Shown here: piece after piece, positions 15,286 through 22,089 of the stretch
Layout of the letters: every line of letters begins with the position of its first letter
Numbering within the stretch: position 1 is the first letter of the stretch
Origin: a virus
Virus record (IMG/VR): IMGVR_UViG_3300025671_000263
Coordinates: 1-32,963 of that record
Length of the DNA stretch: 32,963 nucleotides
Reading direction: 5' to 3' (one strand)
The notes under the pieces: generated by a model
Seen by the model: the letters and a program-made list of their open reading frames with translations, nothing else
What the model was told of the DNA's origin: nothing
Database searches by the model: none
Made by a program: the position numbers and the translations under genes

Positions 15286-17003
15286 TGTCATCACTAGAAG
15301 ATAAGCAAATTAAAGACACCTATCAAGGGTTAGTCAAAACTACAGATAATGGCGAACTACCGGCATCGGGTAGGGTTGTATTAACTGATGGTATGGGTAA
15401 TGATTCTGCTATATCTATAGGTAGAGCGGGAGAAGGAATTGCTATTACAGGCGGGATATCCGGAGCAACACTTGAGTTAGGTGCTAAGACGTTTTCTTTA
15501 AACTCTCTTACACCACCTCCTACTTATACTGATCCGTTACAAATTAGCTTTTATTTTACAGGTGAAGTTCCAGAAGTCGTAGAAGTAAAAGTATTTAAAG
15601 GGTATTCGGGAACGCCGGATTATGTACAGCTTATTAATAACCCTACACACCTAACAGTATATGATATATTTCAAAACGTAGAATTTCCTACCGCAGAATA
15701 CTTTTGTGAGTTAAGAGCGTTGTATGCTGACAATACTTATGTGACTGATAGGGCGCCTTTTTTAGTGATTAATAATAGAGAAGGTACATTTACAACAACT
15801 TTAGACGGTATTACATTATATAATTCAAGTAATTATACAAGTTCAAACTATTATCAATATATTACTGAAAGATATCAATCGTTTAGTAGTACACTTCCTC
15901 AAGCATTTCCCGAATATTTAATTTTTATTGAGGCAGAATATACAATAACCTTAAGCCCTATAGATTTTGTTGAACAAACATTTCAGCTAGTAGGGCAAAG
16001 TATTGGAACGGGAGATCCGGGAAGTGTTAGTTATAGATGGTATGATGGAAGCGGTAGTAATTACATATCTTATCCGGATTATTATTCTGTGCAAACACCA
16101 CCATTTCAAAGGATTTCTGATGGTGTATATAAAATTTATTTGTATGCGTCTGTAATGAATAATTATAATCAGTTAAATGTAACAGAAAAAGCACTTGATA
16201 TTGATTTTAGATTAACTCAAGTTTATGCTACACTTTTTGAAGAAAGAAATAAATTAGGTACTTTAAGTTACAAGTATAGTAGAATTAAAGACGAAATATT
16301 AAATGTGTCAAGCTATATTCCTACTATACCTAATCAGATTTATTCTGTATCAGGAGTGAATATGGATATTGTAGTTTCTCCTACATTACAAAAAGCTAAA
16401 CTAATTACTGATCATATAGGGGTAGATTTAACTCAAGGTTACACATTAACAACTTTAGATGCTACAGGAACAACTGTTTTATGGACATTTACAAACACGA
16501 CTACTGCTCAGCAAATTACTGCAAATTTTGATATTCCTAATTGGGTAGCAGATACTACTTATATATTAAGATACGAAGGTTTTTATTATGACTCAACGCC
16601 TTTCACAACAGAAAAAACAGTTACACTTTGGGATAGTATAGGCGTAATTGATTCTGTAGTAGTAGAAGGTTTAACGATTACCCCATCCTCAACGCTTACT
16701 AAATATAATCCATTAAGTAATCAAGAAGAAGATGATGTAAGATATGTAGTAAAAGATTCTTTAGGGGTTGAAGTTCCAACTGTAAATGAAACTAAGCTTG
16801 GTACTTTAGGAAATTATATTAATCAATATCAATATCAAAATGATCTATTAGATCAAACTTATGAAATAGACGTATTAATGCCACCAACAACTACTCCTGG
16901 CACATACACATTAGAATTACAATTTTCGGATAGAAACGAACGAGCTATAAATGGATCGGGAAGCTGGAGAGTAGCTGATACAACAACTTTTATAATAACT
17001 TAA
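15285..17003 (+). CDS. Large tail fibre / adhesin protein
   Basis: A 572-residue protein. Residues 1-75 (SLEDKQIKDTYQGLVKTTDNGELPASGRVVLTDGMGNDSAISIG) match the virion-attachment N-terminus that I know from Bacteroidota phage fibres. The rest is a string of beta domains rich in Tyr, Thr and Asn. The segments 355-450 and 460-570 read like Ig-like or similar sandwich domains (TLEL, FTNTTTAQQITANFDIPNW, TYTLELQFSDRNERA). No enzymatic motif is visible. It is AT-rich like the two genes before it, consistent with an exchangeable host-range module. It closes the structural block, just before the lysis genes. Confidence 0.7.
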   Translation: MSSLEDKQIKDTYQGLVKTTDNGELPASGRVVLTDGMGNDSAISIGRAGEGIAITGGISGATLELGAKTFSLNSLTPPPTYTDPLQISFYFTGEVPEVVEVKVFKGYSGTPDYVQLINNPTHLTVYDIFQNVEFPTAEYFCELRALYADNTYVTDRAPFLVINNREGTFTTTLDGITLYNSSNYTSSNYYQYITERYQSFSSTLPQAFPEYLIFIEAEYTITLSPIDFVEQTFQLVGQSIGTGDPGSVSYRWYDGSGSNYISYPDYYSVQTPPFQRISDGVYKIYLYASVMNNYNQLNVTEKALDIDFRLTQVYATLFEERNKLGTLSYKYSRIKDEILNVSSYIPTIPNQIYSVSGVNMDIVVSPTLQKAKLITDHIGVDLTQGYTLTTLDATGTTVLWTFTNTTTAQQITANFDIPNWVADTTYILRYEGFYYDSTPFTTEKTVTLWDSIGVIDSVVVEGLTITPSSTLTKYNPLSNQEEDDVRYVVKDSLGVEVPTVNETKLGTLGNYINQYQYQNDLLDQTYEIDVLMPPTTTPGTYTLELQFSDRNERAINGSGSWRVADTTTFIIT

Positions 17004-17005
17004 TT

Positions 17006-17233
17006 ATGGACTTCGATAACAAAGTTTCCTTTATAGCGGGATTTATATTTACAACGGCAACAACTATAACTGTGTTAGGATTCATTCAAGCAGCGTTTCT
17101 TGGATTAATAGGTGGATTTTTTGGTCTATTAGGAAAAGAAGCGTATTACTACGTTAAAAAGGAGTATAAAGTATGGATAGCATATATTCATCAAAAAATA
17201 AAGGACATATATGACAAGTCCAAAACTAAATGA
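17006..17233 (+). CDS. Small membrane protein of the lysis cassette
   Basis: A 75-residue protein with a hydrophobic N-terminal half (about 7-42, FIAGFIFTTATTITVLGFIQAAFLGLIGGFFGLLG), long enough for one or two membrane passes, and a basic amphipathic end (YYYVKKEYKVWIAYIHQKIKDIYDKSKTK). It overlaps the next gene by 23 bases. I recognise this type upstream of lysis genes in Bacteroidota phages. It could be a holin or an accessory to one; the second holin candidate at 17859 makes the division of roles unclear. Confidence 0.6.
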   Translation: MDFDNKVSFIAGFIFTTATTITVLGFIQAAFLGLIGGFFGLLGKEAYYYVKKEYKVWIAYIHQKIKDIYDKSKTK

Positions 17234-17486
17234 TGATAGTAGTTTATCAATAAACATTAAATGGCTTATTCAGATCGTTATCGGAGTAGGTACAGCTGTT
17301 TATTTGTATTTTGGATTAGACAATAGAATAAAGACTAACGAGGATGAGTTAAAAGGTCTACGCTATAATCAGAATACATATATATTTCCGGATATTAGAG
17401 TTTTAGAAAGCGAGGTAATAAACTTTAAAATTGAACGAGAACGTATTAAAAAAGATATAGAAAGACTAAAAGAGATCACTAAATGA
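17211..17486 (+). CDS. Single-pass membrane protein with coiled coil
   Basis: A 91-residue protein. It has a short N-terminal tail, one transmembrane segment (about 19-36, WLIQIVIGVGTAVYLYFG) and a charged coiled coil (about 38-91, ending ERERIKKDIERLKEITK). This shape fits a spanin-like or antiholin-like protein in a lysis cassette. It overlaps the neighbours on both sides (17211-17233 and 17483-17486), so it is translated as part of one cassette. The function is inferred from shape and position. Confidence 0.6.
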   Translation: MTSPKLNDDSSLSINIKWLIQIVIGVGTAVYLYFGLDNRIKTNEDELKGLRYNQNTYIFPDIRVLESEVINFKIERERIKKDIERLKEITK

Positions 17487-17857
17487 AATTTAAACACTTT
17501 AATTACGATGAGTTTGATAGTCCATTACAAGAGGGTAGCGGTCAATTAATGCAAGACGAGTTTTTAGAGCGTTTGGATCGCGCAAGAGATATTGCCGGGA
17601 TACCATTTAAGATAACTTCCGGATTTCGTATTGAGGCAGATATAGAACGACTACAAAATGCCGGGTATAAAGTATCTAGGAATAGTTCGCATTTAAAAGG
17701 TTGCGCTTGTGATATAGGTACCCCTACTTCTCAACAAAGATATATCGTAATAGACTCTTTATTAAAAGCCGGGTTTAATAGAATTGGCATTGCCGATACA
17801 TTTGTACACGTTGATACAGATATTGACAAAGCGCCATTCGTAATTTGGACATACTAG
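17483..17857 (+). CDS. Endolysin, peptidase M15 family (zinc D-Ala-D-Ala type)
   Basis: A 124-residue protein with the metal-binding signature of the M15 peptidases: SSHLKGCACDIG (near residues 68-79, giving one His and one Asp ligand) and a later HVD (near 113-115) giving the second His. The N-terminal part (FNYDEFDSPLQEGSGQLMQDEFLERLDRARDIAGIPFKITSGFR) is the usual fold entrance of the Peptidase_M15_3 type. It cuts peptide cross-links in peptidoglycan at the end of infection. There is no signal peptide, so it needs a holin. Neighbouring membrane proteins at 17006, 17211 and 17859 complete the cassette. Confidence 0.88.
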   Translation: MKFKHFNYDEFDSPLQEGSGQLMQDEFLERLDRARDIAGIPFKITSGFRIEADIERLQNAGYKVSRNSSHLKGCACDIGTPTSQQRYIVIDSLLKAGFNRIGIADTFVHVDTDIDKAPFVIWTY

Positions 17858-17858
17858 G

Positions 17859-18284
17859 ATGAGTAAAAAACCATTTAAAGAAACAAAAGTAGGTAAGTTA
17901 TTATCTAAAGTAGGCGACATATTGCCAGAGAGCGGTGTCTTGGGCGTTCTAAAAGACGTTATAGATACCGATGAGGAATTAACTACCGAAGAGAAAAAAG
18001 AAGCGCAGGAGCATTTAGAACGATTATATGAAGCACAAGTACGTGATCGTGAATCTGCGCGTAATAGACAAGTCGAATTAGCTAAGGCGGGAAAGACTGA
18101 TTGGCTATTTTTTTTAACAGGCATTGTAGGGTTAGGAGCCTTTGCATTTGCCATTTACGCTATTGTATATGAACCAAGCACAAGAGAAAACGACCTATTT
18201 ATTCATTTATTGGGATTACTAGAGGGCGTAGTTGTATCGAACATTTTTGCCTATTATTTTGGAACTAGCATAGATAAGAAATGA
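17859..18284 (+). CDS. Holin-like protein with two membrane segments
   Basis: A 141-residue protein. The N-terminal half is charged and helical (KVGKLLSKVGDILPESGVLGVLKDVIDTDEELTTEEKKEAQEHLERLYEAQVRDRESARNRQ). Two hydrophobic segments follow (about 84-106, DWLFFLTGIVGLGAFAFAIYAIVY, and 113-136, LFIHLLGLLEGVVVSNIFAYYFG), and a short basic tail ends it. This layout matches the phage holin group often called holin of 3TMs. It would permeabilise the inner membrane to release the M15 endolysin encoded just before. It begins one base after the endolysin stop. Confidence 0.75.
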   Translation: MSKKPFKETKVGKLLSKVGDILPESGVLGVLKDVIDTDEELTTEEKKEAQEHLERLYEAQVRDRESARNRQVELAKAGKTDWLFFLTGIVGLGAFAFAIYAIVYEPSTRENDLFIHLLGLLEGVVVSNIFAYYFGTSIDKK

Positions 18285-18415
18285 ATTGGGAATTAAGCTT
18301 AGGGCTATATATGGGTATTTTAATAGGTACTCGATCATATCAATATAGCGACTCTACAATGTACGTACTGTATATTCCTTTCGTACAGATTATGCTTGAC
18401 GTCTACCACGAGTAG
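18281..18415 (+). CDS. Tiny hydrophobic protein at the end of the lysis cassette, 44 residues
   Basis: The start overlaps the holin stop (ATGA at 18281-18284). The product MNWELSLGLYMGILIGTRSYQ... followed by TMYVLYIPFVQIMLDVYHE has two hydrophobic stretches separated by a short polar part. I recognise this 'LGLY.GILIG.R.Y....' type from Bacteroidota phages, always in this place. It may be a membrane accessory to lysis. It is the last gene before the AT-rich palindromic region. Confidence 0.65.
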   Translation: MNWELSLGLYMGILIGTRSYQYSDSTMYVLYIPFVQIMLDVYHE

Positions 18416-18435
18416 CACTATTAGCAATTTTTTAA

Positions 18436-18515
18436 TATCTTCGTTATACTATTAGTATAAGTATATATTAGTATATATATATACTACAGTATACGTATAC
18501 TATAGTATAATATAA
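18436..18515. promoter_or_regulatory. AT-rich palindrome cluster between late and early blocks
   Basis: The stretch repeats the word AGTATA and its complement TATACT several times. It contains a perfect 14-bp palindrome AGTATACGTATACT at 18488-18501, extendable to a nearly perfect 22-bp one (18484-18505). The sequence TATCTTCG at 18436-18443 is close to a Bacteroidota -7 element but has no TTTG at the right distance. No gene lies in 18416-18536. It could be an operator, a replication origin or a promoter region; the sequence alone does not decide. Confidence 0.5.
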
Positions 18516-18536
18516 ACGAAAAATTAAATTTTGCAA

Positions 18537-18764
18537 ATGGTACGAGAAAAAGCTGATAAAATTTCTAGCTACAAAAGCGTATCTTCACGCGATAAGATTG
18601 ATCGTTTATTGCACTTAAACGCTGTACAATACCAAAACTTAGGAACAGACAGTTCTAAAGCAGAGCGTAAATTAGCAGAGAGCAATAGCCGATACATTTA
18701 TCGTTTAATTAAAAGCATTGATGATCAATTAGGTCGTATGCTATTAAGATACCGTGAAGAGTAG
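18537..18764 (+). CDS. Small helical protein at the start of the replication block
   Basis: A 75-residue protein when started at ATG 18537; a TTG six bases upstream is in frame but less likely. It is strongly helical and charged (VREKADKISSYKSVSSRDKIDRLLHLNAVQYQNLGTDSSKAERKLAESNSRYIYRLIKSIDDQLGRMLLRYREE). It overlaps the NinG-like gene by 11 bases, so the two are probably translated together. First gene after the palindrome cluster. Function unknown; it could partner the nuclease. Confidence 0.6.
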   Translation: MVREKADKISSYKSVSSRDKIDRLLHLNAVQYQNLGTDSSKAERKLAESNSRYIYRLIKSIDDQLGRMLLRYREE

Positions 18765-19140
18765 AAAAAGCATTGTAACTAGATTAGATAAAGAGTTTAG
18801 CCTGTACATACGTCAAAGGCAGTCTGTAAACGGAACAGCAACCTGTTTTACTTGCGGAAAGAGGGATCATTGGCGTAATATGGACTGTGGACACTTTATG
18901 AGCCGTAAACATTATGCAACTAGATGGGATGAAAAAAATTGTCAAGTACAATGTAAATACTGCAATATATTCAGACACGGGGAACAATTCGTCTTTGGTG
19001 AAAACCTCGATAGAGTATACGGAGAAGGAACTTCTCATCAGCTATTACAAGAAAGTAGAACTGTTGTAAAACTAAGCAACCCGGATTTAGTAGAAAAAAT
19101 AGAATATTATAAAGCTATGAATAAAACATTTATAGAATAA
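18754..19140 (+). CDS. NinG/Rap-like recombination nuclease
   Basis: A 128-residue protein starting with GTG. It has the NinG zinc-binding layout: CFTCGKRDHWRNMDCGHFMSRKHYATRWDEKNCQVQCKYCNIFRHGEQFVFG (about residues 27-78), with CxxC, CGHF and CxxC elements. In lambda, NinG (Rap) is a structure-specific endonuclease that aids RecBCD-dependent recombination. No ATG is available upstream in frame before the start, and GTG at 18754 overlaps the preceding gene, so GTG is the best start. It is followed by a strong terminator, so it closes a two-gene unit. Confidence 0.85.
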   Translation: MKSRKSIVTRLDKEFSLYIRQRQSVNGTATCFTCGKRDHWRNMDCGHFMSRKHYATRWDEKNCQVQCKYCNIFRHGEQFVFGENLDRVYGEGTSHQLLQESRTVVKLSNPDLVEKIEYYKAMNKTFIE

Positions 19141-19191
19141 TCCTTATCTTTACTACGCTTTCCACAATTAAGTGTCTGTTTGTTTATTAAG

Positions 19192-19217
19192 GGGGTATCT
19201 TCGGATGCCCTTTTTTT
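19192..19217 (+). terminator. Rho-independent terminator with TTCG tetraloop
   Basis: GGGTATC at 19193-19199 pairs with GATGCCC at 19204-19210 (one G-U pair) around a stable TTCG loop at 19200-19203, followed by seven T at 19211-19217. It ends the transcript through the NinG-like gene. Confidence 0.92.
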
Positions 19218-19225
19218 ATTGGGTT

Positions 19226-19257
19226 TTTGTAAGTAATTAAAAAAATTGTTATATTTG
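19226..19257 (+). promoter_or_regulatory. Bacteroidota-type promoter for the replication operon
   Basis: TTTG at 19226-19229 (-33 element), 20 bases, then TATATTTG at 19250-19257 (exact match to the -7 consensus TAnnTTTG). It lies directly after the terminator and 19 bases before the start at 19277, so transcription would begin near 19264. This is one of the best signs that the host uses a Bacteroidota primary sigma factor. Confidence 0.82.
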
Positions 19258-19276
19258 ATAAACAGATATTTTAATT

Positions 19277-19519
19277 ATGGACGCAAAATTACAGAAGTAT
19301 TACCAAGACACGCTCAAGGAGTATCAAGACGATAACCAAAGGATTTATCGCGAATTAACCACAGCACAAGGATTGTCAATTCAGTATTATAATCAGAAAG
19401 ATGGTTATAAGGTATGGGATCACAATGACGGTTCAAGGGTTATTTATGATGCACAGAGTATTGAACAGGCAAATGAATTTGTTTATAACCGAGCTATTAG
19501 TAAGCTCTTAATTAGTTAA
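19277..19519 (+). CDS. First gene of the replication operon, unknown, 80 residues
   Basis: The N-terminal third is helical (MDAKLQKYYQDTLKEYQDDNQRIYRELTTAQGL). A small beta part follows (IQYYNQKDGYKVWDHNDGSRVIYD), then a C-terminal helix (SIEQANEFVYNRAISKLLIS). It is directly behind a good promoter, so it is probably expressed early. I do not recognise a family. Confidence 0.65.
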   Translation: MDAKLQKYYQDTLKEYQDDNQRIYRELTTAQGLSIQYYNQKDGYKVWDHNDGSRVIYDAQSIEQANEFVYNRAISKLLIS

Positions 19520-19534
19520 TTTTTATTTTTTATT

Positions 19535-19906
19535 ATGGAAGCAACCATTAAAGCGATTGATCCAAAGGGACAATGGAACGGGATGGACAAGAAACTTGTT
19601 ACGATGTCCACAGGAGAACAGTACACATTTTTCGTAAAGCAAGGGCTAGAATTTGGGTACAATGTAAATGACCGTATTGAGTTCGAAGTAACTAATGCGC
19701 AGTACAACAATGCGAAACCGATTCGCAAAAAGGAAAACTACAGACCGCAAGAGGTTAGTGTAGGAGTTAAGTTTACAAAAGACGATTTAATTATGCGTCA
19801 GACCGCCTTTAAAGGGTTATGTGAAATTTTTTCAAGAACTAACAATATTGATTTAGTTTTTGATAACTTAGAGGATGCATTTAAATTGATTAAATATGGC
19901 AAGTAA
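19535..19906 (+). CDS. OB-fold-like DNA-binding protein (candidate)
   Basis: A 123-residue protein. Residues 1-65 read as short alternating strands with Lys/Gly turns (MEATIKAIDPKGQWNGMDKKLVTMSTGEQYTFFVKQGLEFGYNVNDRIEFEVTNAQYNNAKPIRKKE), which is the style of a small OB fold. The C-terminal half is helical (DDLIMRQTAFKGLCEIFSRTNNIDLVFDNLEDAFKLIKYGK). It sits directly before a protein with an SSB-like tail and the helicase, so single-strand DNA binding is plausible. The fold is inferred, not shown. Confidence 0.6.
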   Translation: MEATIKAIDPKGQWNGMDKKLVTMSTGEQYTFFVKQGLEFGYNVNDRIEFEVTNAQYNNAKPIRKKENYRPQEVSVGVKFTKDDLIMRQTAFKGLCEIFSRTNNIDLVFDNLEDAFKLIKYGK

Positions 19907-20189
19907 TTTTGAGAGTGAATTTGTAGATTGGATGTTTGCGCGTCAAGGCAAGTTCGATTGGATCGTAGGGGAGTTAGGTATCCCGGTAGAAGAATTAAAA
20001 AAGGCAATGCCTCGATTGGAGCAATTAGCCAAAGACAACAAGGGTATTGTAAATGTACAGTTGTTAAGATCGAAAAAAGATCCGGCAAAGGTTTATGCGA
20101 AGTACAACACGTATAAGCCGAAACAGGTCGATGAGGTGAAAGCCCACGAGCAAATGCCGGATCGGGATACAGACGATTTACCATTCTAG
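19896..20189 (+). CDS. Small replication protein with SSB-like acidic tail
   Basis: A 97-residue protein. The first 60 residues are helical (ESEFVDWMFARQGKFDWIVGELGIPVEELKKAMPRLEQLAKDNKGIV). A basic, Tyr-rich middle follows, and the end is HEQMPDRDTDDLPF. The tip D-D-L-P-F matches the conserved C-terminal tail of bacterial single-strand binding proteins, which recruits partners such as helicases and primases. No OB fold is obvious in this protein, while the neighbouring gene (19535-19906) may carry one. It overlaps that gene by 11 bases and is followed by a terminator. Confidence 0.65.
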   Translation: MASNFESEFVDWMFARQGKFDWIVGELGIPVEELKKAMPRLEQLAKDNKGIVNVQLLRSKKDPAKVYAKYNTYKPKQVDEVKAHEQMPDRDTDDLPF

Positions 20190-20194
20190 GAAGA

Positions 20195-20220
20195 GGGAGG
20201 CAAATGCCTCCTTTTTTTTT
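20195..20220 (+). terminator. Rho-independent terminator before the helicase gene
   Basis: GGAGGC at 20196-20201 pairs with GCCTCC at 20206-20211 (loop AAAT), followed by nine T at 20212-20220. It separates the small DNA-binding genes from the helicase gene. TACCTTTA at 20220-20227 just after it resembles a -7 element but lacks a TTTG at -33. Confidence 0.88.
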
Positions 20221-20245
20221 ACCTTTAAGCAAACAAACACAGACA

Positions 20246-21142
20246 ATGTTAATAGATTACAACAAAGTAAAAGACAAACTCAATGACGTAAGATTGGGTA
20301 ATGTCAAGGAGGGTTTAAAGCTAGGAATACCGGAGTTAGACGAGTATATAAGATTTAAGCCGGGAAATTTCAATGTTATTTTAGGACACGCTAACGTAGG
20401 AAAAACGTCAGTCATTTTGTTTTTGATGTTATCATACTCAATAAAGCACAAGTTGAGGTGGATGGTATACAGTTCAGAGAATGAGGCGTATAGTATTATT
20501 CGTAAGCTAGTCGAGTATTTAGACCACAAGCCAATTAACCGGGTAACAGAGGAGGCGTTCGATAAGCACACAGAGTTTATTTATGATCACTTCAAGATTG
20601 TAGATGCTCAAAAGATGTACACATACAAAGAGATTATTCACTTAGCAAGTGCAGTCAAGGACGCGTGGGATTACCAAGGATTGTTGATTGATCCGTATAA
20701 TAGTTTAATCAAAGATGCTAGTATTTTAAAGTCGCTAGGTGGACACGAGTATGATTACCAAGCCACTACAGAGTTTAGAGTTTTTGCAAAGAAAACCGGC
20801 GTAGCAATATGGTTAAATACACACGCTAACACAGAGGCGTTAAGAAAGCTCCACAGACCGGATCACGAGTATGCCGGGCATCCAATGCCACCTTGGGCAG
20901 CAGACGTTGAAGGAGGGGGTAAGTTTGTCAACAGGGCGGATGATTTTTGGGTGATTCACAGAATGATTCAGCATCCTCAATTATTTATGTACTCTCATTT
21001 ACACGTAAGAAAAGTAAAAGAGATAGAAACCGGAGGTAGACCAACAAGTATAGACAACCCAATTCTTTTAAGATCGGTGATAAACAACGTAGGATTTTCG
21101 ATTAATGACGAGAATGTAATAGTGCGATTACAGAATGAGTAG
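20246..21142 (+). CDS. DnaB-like / RecA-fold replicative helicase
   Basis: A 298-residue protein when started at ATG 20246. An upstream in-frame ATG at 20204 lies inside the terminator and is rejected. It has the RecA-fold ATPase core of DnaB helicases: Walker A GHANVGKTS (47-55), FLMLSYSIKHKLRWMVYSSENEAYSII, Walker B GLLIDPYNSL (145-154), then WLNTHAN and PPWAADVEGGGKFVNRADDFWVIHR, where DnaB-type proteins have the arginine-finger region. There is no N-terminal primase-binding domain, so it is a short form. It would unwind the phage DNA. The leader ends in an A/C-rich stretch. Confidence 0.85.
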   Translation: MLIDYNKVKDKLNDVRLGNVKEGLKLGIPELDEYIRFKPGNFNVILGHANVGKTSVILFLMLSYSIKHKLRWMVYSSENEAYSIIRKLVEYLDHKPINRVTEEAFDKHTEFIYDHFKIVDAQKMYTYKEIIHLASAVKDAWDYQGLLIDPYNSLIKDASILKSLGGHEYDYQATTEFRVFAKKTGVAIWLNTHANTEALRKLHRPDHEYAGHPMPPWAADVEGGGKFVNRADDFWVIHRMIQHPQLFMYSHLHVRKVKEIETGGRPTSIDNPILLRSVINNVGFSINDENVIVRLQNE

Positions 21143-21174
21143 CGCCATATTTAAAAATTTGTTACATTCGGAAT

Positions 21175-21765
21175 GTGGATGTCCTAACCAAAATATCCAA
21201 GCACCACAGTATGTGGCTGTCATACCTATATTCTCTAGGATGTGATGAAACAATAGCACAAGATATTGTCCAAGAAATGTACATCAAGGTAGATTCTTAT
21301 ATTAAGCGTAGAAACGCAGATGTAATGTTTAATAAGAATGAGGTCAATTACTACTTCTTTTGGATCACCTTAAAGAATATGTACTTTGATTACCGGCGTA
21401 AAAAAAGCAAAGACCCTATAGTTTATGTCGAGCAAGTTGCTCCTGTTAGAGATATGCCTATGCCGGATGAGTACGAAGACATAGACAACTACGATATGCA
21501 CCGGGCAGTTATCGAATGGTACGATAGCAAGGATTATATTGACATTGTACAAGCCGAAGATTTAATAACCTACGATAAGGAACAGCTCAATAATTACTAT
21601 TTAAGGAAAGTGTTTGAGGAGTGCTTCCTAGATGGTAAGAAAGTCAGCGAATTGAGCAGAGATACTAAAATTACTTATTGGTCGTTAAGAAATACCATAA
21701 AGATCATTAAGAATCAAATAAACGAACTATATGAAACTAGGAACAATACTAGAGAAGATATTTAA
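21175..21765 (+). CDS. RNA polymerase sigma factor, sigma-70/ECF-like
   Basis: A 196-residue protein starting with GTG at 21175 (first in-frame ATG is 12 codons later). The N-terminal part has the sigma region 2 style: WLSYLYSLGCDETIAQDIVQEMYIKVDSYI (14-43), then ITLKNMYFDYRRKKSKD. The C-terminal part ends with a region 4-like helix-turn-helix: YLRKVFEECFLDGKKVSELSRDTKITYWSLRNTIKIIKNQINELYE. Such proteins are common in Bacteroidota phages, where they may redirect host RNA polymerase to phage genes; that role is inferred. The acidic spacer (MPMPDEYEDIDNYDMH) is long. Confidence 0.75.
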   Translation: MDVLTKISKHHSMWLSYLYSLGCDETIAQDIVQEMYIKVDSYIKRRNADVMFNKNEVNYYFFWITLKNMYFDYRRKKSKDPIVYVEQVAPVRDMPMPDEYEDIDNYDMHRAVIEWYDSKDYIDIVQAEDLITYDKEQLNNYYLRKVFEECFLDGKKVSELSRDTKITYWSLRNTIKIIKNQINELYETRNNTREDI

Positions 21766-21883
21766 ATACACAGGCATTAAGTGGCTTGTAGAGTTGATCG
21801 TCATTAAGTGGTTAGGATATAAGACCTGTGGATGTGATCAACGCAAAGAGAAATTAGATAACATAAAATTCAAAAGACAATGA
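21731..21883 (+). CDS. Small protein with CGCD motif, 50 residues
   Basis: Starts inside the end of the sigma factor gene (35-base overlap, different frame) and overlaps the next start at 21880. The product MKLGTILEKIFKYTGIKWLVELIVIKWLG... followed by YKTCGCDQRKEKLDNIKFKRQ has an N-terminal amphipathic helix and a CGCD.R..LDN motif. I recognise this type from small proteins beside sigma factors in Bacteroidota phages. The function is unknown; partnership with the sigma factor is possible. Confidence 0.75.
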   Translation: MKLGTILEKIFKYTGIKWLVELIVIKWLGYKTCGCDQRKEKLDNIKFKRQ

Positions 21884-22089
21884 ACGAGCAAGACGCCATT
21901 GAATGGGGGGAATTTAGAGAATCATCTAAGTCGCGTCTAAATAGCGATGAGGTAGAATTAATTGCTAGACTACACGCTCACTATTACAAGCATAAATATA
22001 AGAAACCTTGTACTTGTAACCCTAGACAGATACAGGCTTGGATAAACGACCTAAACAAAACATATCTTGAAAATAGAGCAAGTACATAA
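21880..22089 (+). CDS. Small protein with CTCNP..I..WI motif, 69 residues
   Basis: The product is helical. The N-terminal half is charged (NEQDAIEWGEFRESSKSRLNSDEVELIARLHAHYYKHKYKK), then PCTCNPRQIQAWINDLNKTYLE. The CxC plus helix pattern is familiar from small Bacteroidota phage proteins next to sigma factor and nuclease genes. It overlaps the previous gene (ATGA) and the next one by 23 bases. No function is known to me. Confidence 0.65.
   Translation: MNEQDAIEWGEFRESSKSRLNSDEVELIARLHAHYYKHKYKKPCTCNPRQIQAWINDLNKTYLENRAST

Noticed and set aside
13744-17003. Diversity-generating retroelement acting on the fibres
   Set aside because: No reverse transcriptase gene and no template repeat were seen; the paralogues differ by ordinary divergence.
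18420-18520. CRISPR-like repeats in the AT-rich region
   Set aside because: The units are short, irregular TATA-type words without constant spacers.
19145-19152. TATCTTTA as a promoter after the NinG-like gene
   Set aside because: No TTTG lies 19-21 bases upstream, and a terminator follows immediately.
19798-20232. Long minus-strand frame of 144 residues
   Set aside because: It lies opposite two convincing + genes and a terminator; its sequence is Pro/Leu/Ser-rich as expected from an antisense frame.
20204-20245. Upstream start of the helicase at 20204
   Set aside because: It lies in the hairpin of the terminator and adds a nonsense-like peptide; ATG 20246 precedes the domain properly.
21158-21170. 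TTTG and TACATTCG before the sigma factor as a promoter
   Set aside because: The two elements are one base apart instead of about 20, and no other TTTG fits.
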